A DNA stretch of 64,000 nt from JAIRMO01 sp046533115 (GTDB lineage Bacteria > Spirochaetota > Spirochaetia > Treponematales > Breznakiellaceae): the NCBI RefSeq assembly GCF_046533115.1, contig NZ_JAJQRC010000002.1, positions 124,001 to 188,000 on the forward strand. The letters run 5' to 3'. The position numbers and the translations under genes were made by a program. This document shows positions 8,358 through 17,197 of the stretch, in pieces (positions within the stretch are counted from its first letter, which is position 1; each line of letters opens with the position of its first letter). Below the pieces are notes generated by a model, which saw only the letters and a list, made by a program, of their open reading frames with translations, did not search any database and was not told where the DNA came from.

Positions 8358-9362
8358 TTACCGTATTAACCCTATCCGCCGGAGCGGCCAATAAATAACA
8401 GAACCCTTCCCCAAGACCTTGGATAGCCGGACCGGATTAAAATACCGCCCATCCCGGGAATTATCCCGATTGTCCCCCAAGGGGAAGATCCTGCCTTCGG
8501 GAATATACCACCCCTGAATATACCGGGCCAGGGCTAACCTATAACGCTCATCCTCAGGATGGGCGGCCCGGAGTAATTCCAGACGGCACTGTTCATGATA
8601 AAGATAATCGGGGTAAGACCAGTCGCGGGCGGCGGTAGCAGCGGCGATGAGGTGTTCCGGGGAGGGCAGTCCCAGGTTATTATAGGCGGTAAGTTTTCCC
8701 GCTGCCGCCAAGGCCGGATAGTCCGATGGTTCCATCAGCCGGCTAATGTGGTAGTTAAAATTCCGGCCCACCGCATATTCCCGTTCCGTAACCCATCGGT
8801 CCTCCCCGGCAAAACGGATCCGAAATTCTCCCTTATCCATGATAAACCGGTCACCGGCCACCCCCACCGCCCGTTTTATAAGGAAATGGGCCTTGGGTTC
8901 CCCGGCTTCATCCCGGTCAATATCCACAAAAGACAGAGTAAGCATATAGATGATCCGCTGGGCAATGTCAAAAGCCGGCCCCCGGGAAATATACGAAGGA
9001 TTTTCAAATATAATAATGTCGTTTCGTTTTGGTTTTATGGGACTGGGGAGTTTTCCCAAGCCCGGAAGTAATTCAGGGCCGTATAGGATCTTATTGACGA
9101 AAATCCGATCTCCGATAAGGAGGGTATCTATCATGGAACCCGAAGGGATCTGGTAAGCCTGTAACAGGTACTGGTTAATGAGGAGCACCACCCCGGCCGC
9201 CCATAAAAAGGCTTCAACCCAATCCAGAAGGGGATTTTTTTTCTTTTGTTTTTCCCTTTTGATCCGCCGAATCCTGCGCCGCCGGCTGAGATAGGCTTCG
9301 GTAAATTTCTGAACCTGATCAAAAAAAAGCATCTTATTGGTCATGTATAAAAAAACTATCAC
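8358..9362 (-). CDS. lepB: Signal peptidase I
   Basis: Removes signal peptides from exported proteins at the outer face of the inner membrane. Box B is QIPSGSMIDTLLIGDRI (Ser76), box D is LIKRAVGVAGD (Lys163), and box E is LGDNRDNSRDGRYF. One membrane segment lies near 48-66 after a basic stretch (SRRRRIRRIKREKQKKK). About 100 extra residues sit between boxes D and E, as in longer bacterial forms. The frame opens with GTG at 9362; an in-frame ATG at 9344 (residue 7) is equally possible, as neither has a clear Shine-Dalgarno site. Likely co-transcribed with the paralogue and hemW. Confidence 0.95.
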   Translation of the reverse strand: MIVFLYMTNKMLFFDQVQKFTEAYLSRRRRIRRIKREKQKKKNPLLDWVEAFLWAAGVVLLINQYLLQAYQIPSGSMIDTLLIGDRIFVNKILYGPELLPGLGKLPSPIKPKRNDIIIFENPSYISRGPAFDIAQRIIYMLTLSFVDIDRDEAGEPKAHFLIKRAVGVAGDRFIMDKGEFRIRFAGEDRWVTEREYAVGRNFNYHISRLMEPSDYPALAAAGKLTAYNNLGLPSPEHLIAAATAARDWSYPDYLYHEQCRLELLRAAHPEDERYRLALARYIQGWYIPEGRIFPLGDNRDNSRDGRYFNPVRLSKVLGKGSVIYWPLRRIGLIR

Positions 9363-9374
9363 GAAGTCTCATCG

Positions 9375-9404
9375 TTGACAAGATATGGATGAGAGTCCTA
9401 TAAT
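9375..9404 (+). promoter_or_regulatory. Consensus sigma-70 promoter placing the start at an ATG
   Basis: TTGACA (9375-9380), an 18-bp spacer and TATAAT (9399-9404): both boxes are perfect. Transcription would start about 7 nt on, at 9411, which is the A of the next gene's ATG. No Shine-Dalgarno site lies between, so the mRNA should be leaderless. Confidence 0.8.
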
Positions 9405-9410
9405 GCCGCC

Positions 9411-10904
9411 ATGTTCGAAAAAAACGTTCCTGAGGAAACAAATGGGGAAGATCAGGTTCGTCTTGTCCCCATTTTAGGCGTGAGGCCGGGGATCTATTTG
9501 ACCATCCTCTATGCTCTCATCATTTTATTGGTCCTCTTTTTTGTTTTGATATACCCAGGGCTTATCAAACCCGGCAGCCTGGGGATCCTCAATTCCGAAC
9601 CATTGGGGGCGGCGGTCCGGGTAGACGGGGTAACCCTGGGGGTCACCCCCTGTGAGATCTTTATACCCCGGGGAAGGCGGGTGATTGAATTGGTCCTTCC
9701 CGGATTCCAATCCCACCGGATAGAACAGGAGATCCCCGGCAGGATCTTCGCTTCGGCTCTTTTTCCCCATAAAGAATTTATCACCGGAAAACTTCAAAGC
9801 GATAATCCCGGAGCGGTCCTGACCCTGGGGGCTGCGGATTACGCCGAATGGTCCTTTGCGGGGGAACCTACCACGGCGTTTCAGATCCCTTTGAGCCTCT
9901 CCGAGGGGGCATACCGGGCGGGACCCGCCGGAACAGATCTCCGGATCTATAAAAAATTCAACGAAATTCTCCAGGCCTCCCTCCGGTTTACCTCCACCCG
10001 GGCGGCCCTTCGGGATCTCCTGCGGGCTAAATTTCTCATAGACAACGGAGGTTTATCCCCTTCACCGGTAACCATACTCCGTTCCGCAGAAGAGATCCTG
10101 ACCTATCTGGCTGAAACCCCGGGCGCCGCGGCATGGTTGGGAGCGATACTCCCCCCAGAGGAAGCGGATGTCCTGGTTGATTCCCCCTGGTACCAGAAGG
10201 ACCAGGAAGGGGCCGTTGCCTTAGGACTATCCTCCTCTCTAGGGACGGTCTCCGGGGAAACCCTGGAAATAGGCACCCTGAGTTTCAAGGAGCTGCCCGG
10301 CGGAACCCTGGTACAGGGAACCCCTTTCCCCCATGCTACGACCGTCGGAAGCTTCTGGATTGCCGCCACCGAGGTAAGTACCGAAGCTTGGGATGGCTTT
10401 CTGGCGGACGAGCCGGAGTGGCGGGCGGAGAATACCCAGGTCTTGATAGAACGGGGCTTGGTAAATTCGGATTATCTCCTCCCTGCGGATAACCCCTCCT
10501 ATCCTTACCCCACGGTTCCCGGCGTTTCCTGGTACGCGGCCCGGGCCTACTGTTTATGGCTCTCCCGATTTCTCCCCCCTGCCCTGGCCTCCTATGAGGT
10601 ACGACTCCCCACGGAAGCGGAGTGGGAATATGCGGCAAAGCTTGGTCAAAGGGGGGAGCTTCCCCTGGATATGCTCGGCGGCCTGTGGGAATGGTGCGGG
10701 GATCCCTTTGCTCCCTTAAGCTTCTTCCCGGCGGCGAGGGAAATAATCCGGGATATAAGTTCCCCGGAAAGGCCGGTGAAGGGCGGCTCCTGGGTAAGTT
10801 CCCCCGTTACCATTGATGTCGAAACCAGGGCTTCCCTTCCCCCCTCATCCTGTTCGCCCTTTGTTTCATTCAGACCGGTTATTGCCCTCCGGGAGACGCC
10901 ATGA
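9411..10904 (+). CDS. Membrane-anchored PEGA / formylglycine-enzyme-fold (SUMF1) protein
   Basis: A 497-aa protein with a short cytoplasmic N-terminus, one membrane segment (about residues 28-52, YALIILLVLFFVLIYPG), and then a PEGA domain (about 60-115: ILNSEPLGAAVRVDGVTLG, LVLPGFQSHRIEQ). The C-terminal ~200 residues carry the sulfatase-modifying-factor signature: GSFWIAATEVSTEAW, VSWYAARAYCLWLS, RLPTEAEWEYAAK, GLWEWCGDPF, KGGSWVSSP. Bacterial proteins of this fold include formylglycine-generating enzymes and many without enzymatic activity; no sulfatase lies nearby, so function is unknown. The promoter at 9375-9404 implies a leaderless transcript. It overlaps smpB by 4 bp. Confidence 0.88.
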   Translation: MFEKNVPEETNGEDQVRLVPILGVRPGIYLTILYALIILLVLFFVLIYPGLIKPGSLGILNSEPLGAAVRVDGVTLGVTPCEIFIPRGRRVIELVLPGFQSHRIEQEIPGRIFASALFPHKEFITGKLQSDNPGAVLTLGAADYAEWSFAGEPTTAFQIPLSLSEGAYRAGPAGTDLRIYKKFNEILQASLRFTSTRAALRDLLRAKFLIDNGGLSPSPVTILRSAEEILTYLAETPGAAAWLGAILPPEEADVLVDSPWYQKDQEGAVALGLSSSLGTVSGETLEIGTLSFKELPGGTLVQGTPFPHATTVGSFWIAATEVSTEAWDGFLADEPEWRAENTQVLIERGLVNSDYLLPADNPSYPYPTVPGVSWYAARAYCLWLSRFLPPALASYEVRLPTEAEWEYAAKLGQRGELPLDMLGGLWEWCGDPFAPLSFFPAAREIIRDISSPERPVKGGSWVSSPVTIDVETRASLPPSSCSPFVSFRPVIALRETP

Positions 10905-11362
10905 GCGGGGGGATCAAAATCATCGCCCTCAATCGCAAGGCCCGGTACGATTACACGGTGGATGATCAATATGAATGTGGGATAGAGCTTTTGGGAACCG
11001 AGATTAAGTCCCTCCGGGACGGGAAAATATCCTTCCCCGATGCCTGGGCCGAAGTAATTGGGGGGGAAATCTGGCTCCGTTCCTTTAGGATAGCTGAAAA
11101 CCCCTTTTCTTCCATTTTTAACCACGATCCGGACCGGAAAAAACGGCTGCTCCTCCACAAAGAAGAAATAAAGCGGATAAGCCGCAAGGTCGAGGAAAAG
11201 GGCTATACCTTGATTCCCCTTTCGTTTTATTTTAAAAAGAGCCGGGTTAAGGTAGAATTGGGCCTTTGTAAGGGGAAAAAGGCCTATGATAAACGGGCGG
11301 ATATCCGGGAACGGGATATAAAACGGGAAGTGTCCCGGGAATTTCGGGAACGGCTGCATTAA
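10901..11362 (+). CDS. smpB: SsrA (tmRNA)-binding protein SmpB
   Basis: SmpB binds tmRNA and delivers it to stalled ribosomes for trans-translation. The 153-aa product has the standard length and signatures: ALNRKARYDY at the N-terminus, ECGIELLGTEIKSLRDGK, and a basic C-terminal tail (KKAYDKRADIRERDIKRE) that forms a helix in the decoding centre. The ATG overlaps the preceding stop (ATGA), implying translational coupling. The tmRNA gene itself is not in this window. Confidence 0.97.
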   Translation: MSGGIKIIALNRKARYDYTVDDQYECGIELLGTEIKSLRDGKISFPDAWAEVIGGEIWLRSFRIAENPFSSIFNHDPDRKKRLLLHKEEIKRISRKVEEKGYTLIPLSFYFKKSRVKVELGLCKGKKAYDKRADIRERDIKREVSREFRERLH

Positions 11363-11465
11363 TCCCTCTCTCCGCTCATTTTGGCGGAACCAGGGGTTAA
11401 AGGTTCCCCAAGGGAAATAAATCGTTTTTTTTAAAAAATTTCGTGTTTTTTTTAGATTTTTGTGA

Positions 11466-11477
11466 TATAATTATAAT
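11466..11477 (+). promoter_or_regulatory. Tandem -10 elements close to an ATG
   Basis: Two abutting TATAAT hexamers lie at 11466-11471 and 11472-11477; the first has an extended -10 TGn (11463-11465). No convincing -35 box is seen in the T-rich sequence upstream. Using the first box, transcription would start at about 11478, two bases before the ATG at 11480, with no room for a Shine-Dalgarno site. Confidence 0.45.
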
Positions 11478-11479
11478 AT

Positions 11480-12316
11480 ATGAGAAGGAAAAATTTCTAT
11501 ATTTGGCTATTTTTTATAATTTTTCCTCCCCTGCTTTATTCCCAGAATGTTAAACCCCTGGTAGCAATCATGCCCTTTACCGTACAGGGTATACCAATAG
11601 ATGAAGCGGGGCTCATTGAATCCTTAATTAAATCCTATATGGGGGATCTGGGAACCGATGTGGTCTTCCTCGATTCTGCCATAAGCATGGATACTACCTA
11701 CAGTTCGGGACTTTTCCGGTCTCCGGAGTATATCCTTTCGGGGAGTATCCTCCGAGAAGGGGAAAACCGTATCCTCATGCTGGAATTCTATAAACAAAGT
11801 ACCGGTGACCGGGTTTTATATACCTCCGTTCATAAGACCTTAAGTGATCTTGCCTTAAAAACCCGTTCCCTGGTGGTATCGGCCTTTGATATCAGGTCCG
11901 AACCGGAAAGAATCGAAACAGAACCTCCGGAACAACTGACGGTAAACAAACTCGCCGGCACCTGGCGGGGAGACGCGGCGATACAGTTGGTCCGGCTCAG
12001 ACGAAATATGGGCGGGACGGCGATCTTTACTTCCGGTGTCCAGATGAACCTTACCTATCTTATCGAAAACAATATCCTTAAAGTGTTTCAAGATTCTCCG
12101 AACACTGAACGGTTTTATCATCCCCTGCCCTATCAGGTGGCAAAACGATTGAGGGCCGAAGCGGAACCGATGCGGTGGGAATTCCAGCTTTATGAAAAGG
12201 GCGGTCTCCTTCGGGGAAAAAGGATTGAAACCAGGGTACGATATGAAGGCGAGGAAATTTTGGAATTGATCCCCGGTGTGGAACGGCCGGTGGAATGGAT
12301 TAAATACGGCCGTTAA
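11480..12316 (+). CDS. Exported protein with CsgG/TolB-like N-terminal region
   Basis: A 278-aa protein with a clear signal peptide (MRRKNFYIWLFFIIFPPLLYSQ), probably cleaved near residue 21. The following VKPLVAIMPFTVQGIPIDEAGLIESL resembles the start of CsgG/TolB-like nucleotide-fold domains used by some periplasmic lipoproteins (inference from pattern). The C-terminal ~120 residues (LAGTWRGDAAIQLVRL onward) look like a small beta-barrel domain. Function unknown. It has its own -10 region and no Shine-Dalgarno site. It converges on, and overlaps by 4 bp, the FtsB-like gene. Confidence 0.75.
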   Translation: MRRKNFYIWLFFIIFPPLLYSQNVKPLVAIMPFTVQGIPIDEAGLIESLIKSYMGDLGTDVVFLDSAISMDTTYSSGLFRSPEYILSGSILREGENRILMLEFYKQSTGDRVLYTSVHKTLSDLALKTRSLVVSAFDIRSEPERIETEPPEQLTVNKLAGTWRGDAAIQLVRLRRNMGGTAIFTSGVQMNLTYLIENNILKVFQDSPNTERFYHPLPYQVAKRLRAEAEPMRWEFQLYEKGGLLRGKRIETRVRYEGEEILELIPGVERPVEWIKYGR

Positions 12317-12747
12317 GATCGGCGGCGCAGAAAATCAAAGATCCCTAAAAGGGCAATTACCCCCATCCCGGTATAAAAGGCGATAAAACGGAAGATACGG
12401 TTGGGAATATGTTCCGGCAAGATGATGGAGGTAACTTCTCCTGCGGCGGCGGGCTGTTTGACCTTTTCCGCTAAACCTACAATGCGGATGAAGGTTTCAT
12501 CATCCCGGCCGAATCCCAGATCCCGGGCATATACCGCGATGGTATCCGAATCGTACAAGAGGGCATCCCGCAGGCCTTCCAACTCTTTGTTTTTTTCGTT
12601 GAGGGCTTCTATATTTAATTGCTGCTTATCCCGTTCCCGGCTGAGATTCCGGTATGCTGAAAACCCGATATCTCCGGTGAAAATTGAAGTTAGGGTATAA
12701 AGGGTTATGGTAACCCAAAGGGCGATGAGATATTTTAGGGATCGCAT
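12313..12747 (-). CDS. FtsB/DivIC-like septum formation initiator
   Basis: A 144-aa protein with one N-terminal membrane segment (about residues 4-24), then a coiled coil (about 32-65, NLSRERDKQQLNIEALNEKNKELEGLRD) and the short motif SDTIAVYARDLGFGRDDETFIRIV, which matches the FtsB/DivIC pattern (D...E..AR..LG...P.E..). A second hydrophobic segment near 118-138 is unusual for FtsB, which has only one. FtsB links FtsL and FtsQ in the divisome. Assignment rests on topology and this motif. Confidence 0.7.
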   Translation of the reverse strand: MRSLKYLIALWVTITLYTLTSIFTGDIGFSAYRNLSRERDKQQLNIEALNEKNKELEGLRDALLYDSDTIAVYARDLGFGRDDETFIRIVGLAEKVKQPAAAGEVTSIILPEHIPNRIFRFIAFYTGMGVIALLGIFDFLRRRS

Positions 12748-12954
12748 TACTTTGATTTACGGCTACTTTCTTGTTATTCTTAAAGAATATTCATTGACAA
12801 TAGGAAAAACTCTAGGCTAACATTAAGATAATATACTTACGGGAACCGATTCCAAAATTCGGTTCTTTTGTGTAGTATAGGAGTATTCCCAAGCCTTGTT
12901 TTGGGGATTGGCGCTATTGAAACCCTTTCAAGGCTAGTTTTCTAAAAAAACTAC

Positions 12955-12982
12955 TTGACAGGGTAAAAAATGCCGATATACA
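12955..12982 (+). promoter_or_regulatory. Promoter of the acidic-protein/DUF115 operon
   Basis: TTGACA (12955-12960), a 16-bp spacer and TATACA (12977-12982). Transcription would start near 12989, giving a ~75-nt leader that contains the hairpin at 13001-13027 and the AGGGAG ribosome site at 13052-13057. The rest of the 12748-13063 gap holds a weak 7-bp inverted repeat (12843-12865) and a 20-nt stretch resembling one near 55344. Confidence 0.6.
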
Positions 12983-13000
12983 GGATATAAATCTGAGCTT

Positions 13001-13027
13001 GTTCCAAAACTCCTTTGGTTTTGAAAC
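13001..13027. repeat. Dispersed hairpin element, copy 1 (in a 5' leader)
   Basis: GTTCCAAAAC (13001-13010) and GTTTTGAAAC (13018-13027) form an imperfect 10-bp stem around a 7-nt loop, followed by AGCC. It belongs to the hairpin family described in the findings and would be transcribed in the leader of the gene at 13064. Confidence 0.65.
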
Positions 13028-13063
13028 AGCCTCGGATATATGTACCAATTTAGGGAGCAGGTC

Positions 13064-15334
13064 ATGGCAAGTGAAAAAAAACCCTCGATATATTCCGATC
13101 GTGGTTCTATCGGTTCTTCCGATGAACTTGATGAGTATGGGGTATGGGTAAAAAGTGAACCCCAGGACCTTTCTTCCGAAAATAGTGGAATTCAAAGCAT
13201 CGAGGAAATCGTACCTGATGTAGAAGATCTGCCGGATTTTGGAGAAGAAGTTTTTACGGAACAGGAAAAATCTTCGGATGGGGAGGCCAAAACGGAAACC
13301 GACGAGGGGGATCTTTTTCTTCCCGACATAGAGGATCTGCCGGATTTTGATTTTTCCCTTGAAGAAAATGCCCTTTCCACCGAGGGAACAGATGATACCA
13401 TGGATTTGGGTCCGGACCACGATGACGAAATCACGGATGATTTTTTTGATATTTCCGGTACTGATCCGGGGGAAACAACGGAAAAGACCGATCAAGACCT
13501 CGTAAATTTTGATGATCTACTCTCTTCCAAAGAGCCATCTGAAACGGCCTCGAAAGGGGAGGATACCTTAACCGAAATATCCATGGAGGATTTTCTTGGA
13601 GAGGTACCTAAGGATTCGGATGCCGCCTTAACCGATCCCGTGGCAGAGAAGACGCCTACGGAAACGGAACATACGGAACTCCAGCCCCCTGTGACCAAAG
13701 CCCCGGAAGATAAAAAATCAGGTGAATTAGATTTATCCACCCAACTCCTGATGAAGATCGCCGATGAACTCTCCTCGATAAAGATGGAAATATCCAGCCT
13801 TAAGCGGGAGCTTTCGGGGATCCGGGGTACTACCCTGGGGAATGAACCGGATCGCGATGGTGGTTTTTTGGATGAAAAAGAGGAGGATGAAAAGCTCTCC
13901 CTTACCGGGGCTGAACTTGATAATATCCTTAGTACCGCAAGCTTTACCGAAGAAGTCGGAGCCGATGCCGCCAAAAGTACGGTGGAGGATCTTATCCCGG
14001 AGGATAAAAGTAAAGCGGAGCGGGAAGATGTCTCGGAATCTACCGAACAGATTCGGGAGTTACCGGATTTTATTGCCGAAGAATCTCCAACTGAAGAGGC
14101 CGAAACTGAGGAGACCGTAGGCCAAGCGGCCGGTATTGATATGGAAGAAGCCTTTCCCGATGAACTATCCTTTGAAGACACCGGGGATTTTTTCGTTTCC
14201 GAGGAAGTGGACCTTTCCGCATCGGAAGATCTTTTTGAAGAGGACCTTTTACCGGAAGCATCCATCACGGTTCAGGACGAGTCTTCCGGAGAGGGCATGG
14301 AAACGGGATTGTCCGATGTTTCTCTGGAGGATGATTCCTTATCCCTGGAGTTTGAATCTGAGGCAGAGGATATCTCGCCCCTTCAGGAAGGACCCCTTGA
14401 GAATTTGGATTTTGAAGGTTCGGTGGAATCGGACATAAGTCCTTCGATTCCCGAAGAAGATACGGACATACCGGTTATTTCGGAGGAACCGGGGGATGAT
14501 TTTAGTGAGTCCATAGATATAGATATTTCCGACGAGCCCATCTCCCCCCCCCTGGGTTTTGAGTATACCCCGGAAGAAGTTATTCCAGAGGAAATCCCCC
14601 CGATAGAGGCTTCCTCAGAATTACAGCTGCTTCAGGAAGAGGGAGTCGAGCCCATGACTGCGGCACCGGATGATACCGGGTATCTTGATGAAGAGGTTCC
14701 GGCGGAAGACGGTTTTGAAGAAGAAGCCCTTGACTTATCCAACGCCGTTATTGACGAACCGGATCTCTCCGGGGATGTGGTGGAAAATCCCATTCAGGAG
14801 CCGTCCTTGGAATCAATCTCCCTTGACCTTGATCTGGAAGAATCCCTGGAACTTCCCGAAGAAGATACGGAGGAGGTTTTGGAGTTTTCCGAGGAGGTTC
14901 CAGAAGAAATATCCATTGATCTACCCGAGGCAGATTTCGATTCCAATGAATTACCTCAGGATCTCCTATCCGATGTGGAAGAAGTGCAGGAAACGGATGA
15001 AGACAGCTTCCCCGTAGAAGAAGAAAATTTCGCCCAGGTTGTCCCCGAAGATTTTGTGGTGGAGTCCGATGATTCCCAGGTTTCTTTTGACCATGCCATC
15101 GATGAAACCATCCAGGAAGAACCTGCTATCCAGTATACTGATGATGAGGAAGTTACCGGAGAGGTATCTGAAGAGCCGAATGTTCCGGATAATCTTAAAC
15201 AGGAGTTGAAGGTGGTCCTTTCTTATATGGATCAGCTTTTGGAATCCCTGCCGGAAGAAAAAATTGAGGAATTTGCCCAATCGGAATATTACGATACCTA
15301 TAAAAAACTTTTTGAGGAATTAGGTTTGGTCTAA
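13064..15334 (+). CDS. Highly acidic, low-complexity protein with recurring LPDF motifs
   Basis: A 756-aa protein dominated by Glu, Asp and Ser, mostly disordered, with no signal peptide or membrane segment. Ordered islands are a predicted coiled coil near residues 224-252 (LLMKIADELSSIKMEISSLKRE) and a helical C-terminal ~55 residues (LKQELKVVLSYMDQLLESLP). The motif (E)DLPDF or ELPDF recurs at about 52, 93 and 332. Start chosen at the second ATG (MASEKKPSIYSD), 6 nt after AGGGAG; an upstream in-frame ATG at 13040 has no ribosome site. One base separates it from the next gene, so it likely shares an operon with the two DUF115 proteins. Family unrecognised; a scaffold role is only a guess. 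Confidence 0.85.
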   Translation: MASEKKPSIYSDRGSIGSSDELDEYGVWVKSEPQDLSSENSGIQSIEEIVPDVEDLPDFGEEVFTEQEKSSDGEAKTETDEGDLFLPDIEDLPDFDFSLEENALSTEGTDDTMDLGPDHDDEITDDFFDISGTDPGETTEKTDQDLVNFDDLLSSKEPSETASKGEDTLTEISMEDFLGEVPKDSDAALTDPVAEKTPTETEHTELQPPVTKAPEDKKSGELDLSTQLLMKIADELSSIKMEISSLKRELSGIRGTTLGNEPDRDGGFLDEKEEDEKLSLTGAELDNILSTASFTEEVGADAAKSTVEDLIPEDKSKAEREDVSESTEQIRELPDFIAEESPTEEAETEETVGQAAGIDMEEAFPDELSFEDTGDFFVSEEVDLSASEDLFEEDLLPEASITVQDESSGEGMETGLSDVSLEDDSLSLEFESEAEDISPLQEGPLENLDFEGSVESDISPSIPEEDTDIPVISEEPGDDFSESIDIDISDEPISPPLGFEYTPEEVIPEEIPPIEASSELQLLQEEGVEPMTAAPDDTGYLDEEVPAEDGFEEEALDLSNAVIDEPDLSGDVVENPIQEPSLESISLDLDLEESLELPEEDTEEVLEFSEEVPEEISIDLPEADFDSNELPQDLLSDVEEVQETDEDSFPVEEENFAQVVPEDFVVESDDSQVSFDHAIDETIQEEPAIQYTDDEEVTGEVSEEPNVPDNLKQELKVVLSYMDQLLESLPEEKIEEFAQSEYYDTYKKLFEELGLV

Positions 15335-15335
15335 A

Positions 15336-15677
15336 ATGGGGCTTTTAAGTAAAGCCACTTCCCGGATTATCCGGCAAATAATAGAAGAAGAATTTATTCA
15401 ATACCATACGGCTCATGGGGTCTTAAGTGGAATAATCTTTGAAACACCGGAAAATATGGAGTACCGGGGCTTTAACGATGAGCTTTCCGCCATAACCGCT
15501 TCCTTCGCCCTGACTCTGCCGCTTCCCCCGTTCCGTTGTCTTATTTTGTTCCCCTCCTCTATTGATAAAGAATTGGTTGCCCATAGAATTTCAGGAACCC
15601 TCAAAACAGAAGTTTGTTTTCTCTTTGAGTCGGAAAATCCCGAAGGGGCTTTTGAGAGCCTAAGGCCCTATCTGTAA
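15336..15677 (+). CDS. Small conserved-looking protein of unknown function
   Basis: A 113-aa soluble protein (MGLLSKATSRIIRQIIEEEFIQYH...). No signal peptide or membrane segment. The central ILFPSSIDKELVAHRISGTL and hydrophobic ALTLPLPPFRCLILF suggest a small alpha/beta domain. It starts one base after the acidic-protein gene and ends three bases before the first DUF115 gene, so it is embedded in that operon. I do not recognise the family. Confidence 0.75.
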   Translation: MGLLSKATSRIIRQIIEEEFIQYHTAHGVLSGIIFETPENMEYRGFNDELSAITASFALTLPLPPFRCLILFPSSIDKELVAHRISGTLKTEVCFLFESENPEGAFESLRPYL

Positions 15678-15679
15678 CC

Positions 15680-17197
15680 ATGCGGGAACGGCTGGTCCCT
15701 ACCGGAAGTGGGGCACCCACAGTATACGCCGGAAAACAGGCGTTACATTCCCGGTATAACCCTCGGTTGGAGGCGGAAAAATACATTAACGCCCTTAAAT
15801 TTCGGGAAAATATCCGGTTTTTTATTCTTATCGAACCGGGAATTGGGTATATGGTTCCGATATTACGGAAAAATAACCCCCTGGCGAAAATTATTGTGTT
15901 ACATATTTCGGATTTTTTTTTATACCCGGAAAATGGCGGCGAAACCCCGGAAGTGGATGCGGTGTGGGGTCCCGGAAGGGGGCTTCCGGTCCAACGATTT
16001 TTGGAAGAAGAGATCCCTGATATCGAAGCCCGGTTTATTGGACTTATCGAATGGCGGCCTTCCCTAAGCGCTTATGGCGAGGAATATCTCAGGCTTCTTT
16101 CCGAGGCCGCCGACTTTATCAAACGGATTGACGCCAATGTGAGAACCGTTACGGGCTTTGGTCAAAGATGGTTTAAAAATGTCTTTAAAAACCTCAAGCT
16201 GTTCCAACAAGTCCTGGAACCGGTCCCGTTATCTATCCCGGTGGTCATCACCGGGGCAGGGCCGAGTCTGGAGGAAACCATCCCCCTGATACAGAAATGG
16301 AAACAAAGGGAAGCCCTGGGGATCCTGGCCGCCGCTTCATCGGCGGAAGCCCTGGCCGCCGGGGGGATCCTGCCCGATCTCATCATAAGTACCGACGGCG
16401 GCGGATGGGCGGCGGCTCATCTCCGGGGGGCTCTAAGAAAAAAGCCACCGGCTCTGACCGTCACCTTGAATGCATCCCTCCCTTCCCAATGCGGAGAACT
16501 ACCCATCTTGGTAGTAAGCGACGGCAGTGTCTGGCAAAATCTGCTCCTAAAAAGCATGGCCATCCCCTTTATAGCGCTGCCTTCCCGGGGGACGGTGACC
16601 GCCGCTGCCCTGGAACTTGCCCTGGAACTTACCCATGGAGAGATTTTTATTACCGGCACGGATCTGTCCCACCGGGATCTCTGTACCCATGCCCGGCCCT
16701 ATAGCTTCAACCGTCTCCTTGAGCTGGGCGCTTCCCGGTTTCATCCCCTTTATTCGGAAACCTTTGTCCGGGCCGGGGCCATCGCCGATTCGGGAAACCA
16801 TGGAATCTATGCAGCCTGGTTCGGCCGACAACTGGAAACGTATCCCAAACGTCTCCATACCCTGGGAAAAAATAACCCGGTTTTTAATTCCCTGATAGAT
16901 GTGGTAAAACCGGGCCTTTCCGGTTCCGGGGAAAAGGTAACGATGGCAAAGGAAAGGATCCCTTCCGGCGGGGGAATATTAAACTTCTCGGCACGAATAA
17001 GGCCTTCCTTTCCCGCAGAACATGCCCTGGAAGCCCTGTTACAGGCCCTTTCGGATCCCGGTTTTGCCCCAATCATTACCGGGGAGTTATCCCCGCTCCT
17101 TCTTTCCGGGGAAAAAGAACCTTCACCCCGGGCCTTAGAAAAAGTTATCCGTTCCCTGGTGGGACCTTATTTTTCAGGAAGGCGCCGGAATGGATAG
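15680..17197 (+). CDS. DUF115 / Maf-like (motility-associated) glycosyltransferase-family protein
   Basis: A 505-aa member of the MptE-like DUF115 family, which in motile bacteria includes Maf proteins that transfer nonulosonic sugars to flagellin. The core is seen at about residues 185-245: VVITGAGPSLEETIPLIQKW followed by a Rossmann-like ASSAEALAAGGILPDLIISTDGG, and GEIFITGTDLSHRD further on. The N-terminal region HSRYNPRLEAEKYI is also typical. No flagellin lies nearby, so the acceptor is unknown. Overlaps the next gene, a paralogue, by 8 bp. Confidence 0.87.
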   Translation: MRERLVPTGSGAPTVYAGKQALHSRYNPRLEAEKYINALKFRENIRFFILIEPGIGYMVPILRKNNPLAKIIVLHISDFFLYPENGGETPEVDAVWGPGRGLPVQRFLEEEIPDIEARFIGLIEWRPSLSAYGEEYLRLLSEAADFIKRIDANVRTVTGFGQRWFKNVFKNLKLFQQVLEPVPLSIPVVITGAGPSLEETIPLIQKWKQREALGILAAASSAEALAAGGILPDLIISTDGGGWAAAHLRGALRKKPPALTVTLNASLPSQCGELPILVVSDGSVWQNLLLKSMAIPFIALPSRGTVTAAALELALELTHGEIFITGTDLSHRDLCTHARPYSFNRLLELGASRFHPLYSETFVRAGAIADSGNHGIYAAWFGRQLETYPKRLHTLGKNNPVFNSLIDVVKPGLSGSGEKVTMAKERIPSGGGILNFSARIRPSFPAEHALEALLQALSDPGFAPIITGELSPLLLSGEKEPSPRALEKVIRSLVGPYFSGRRRNG

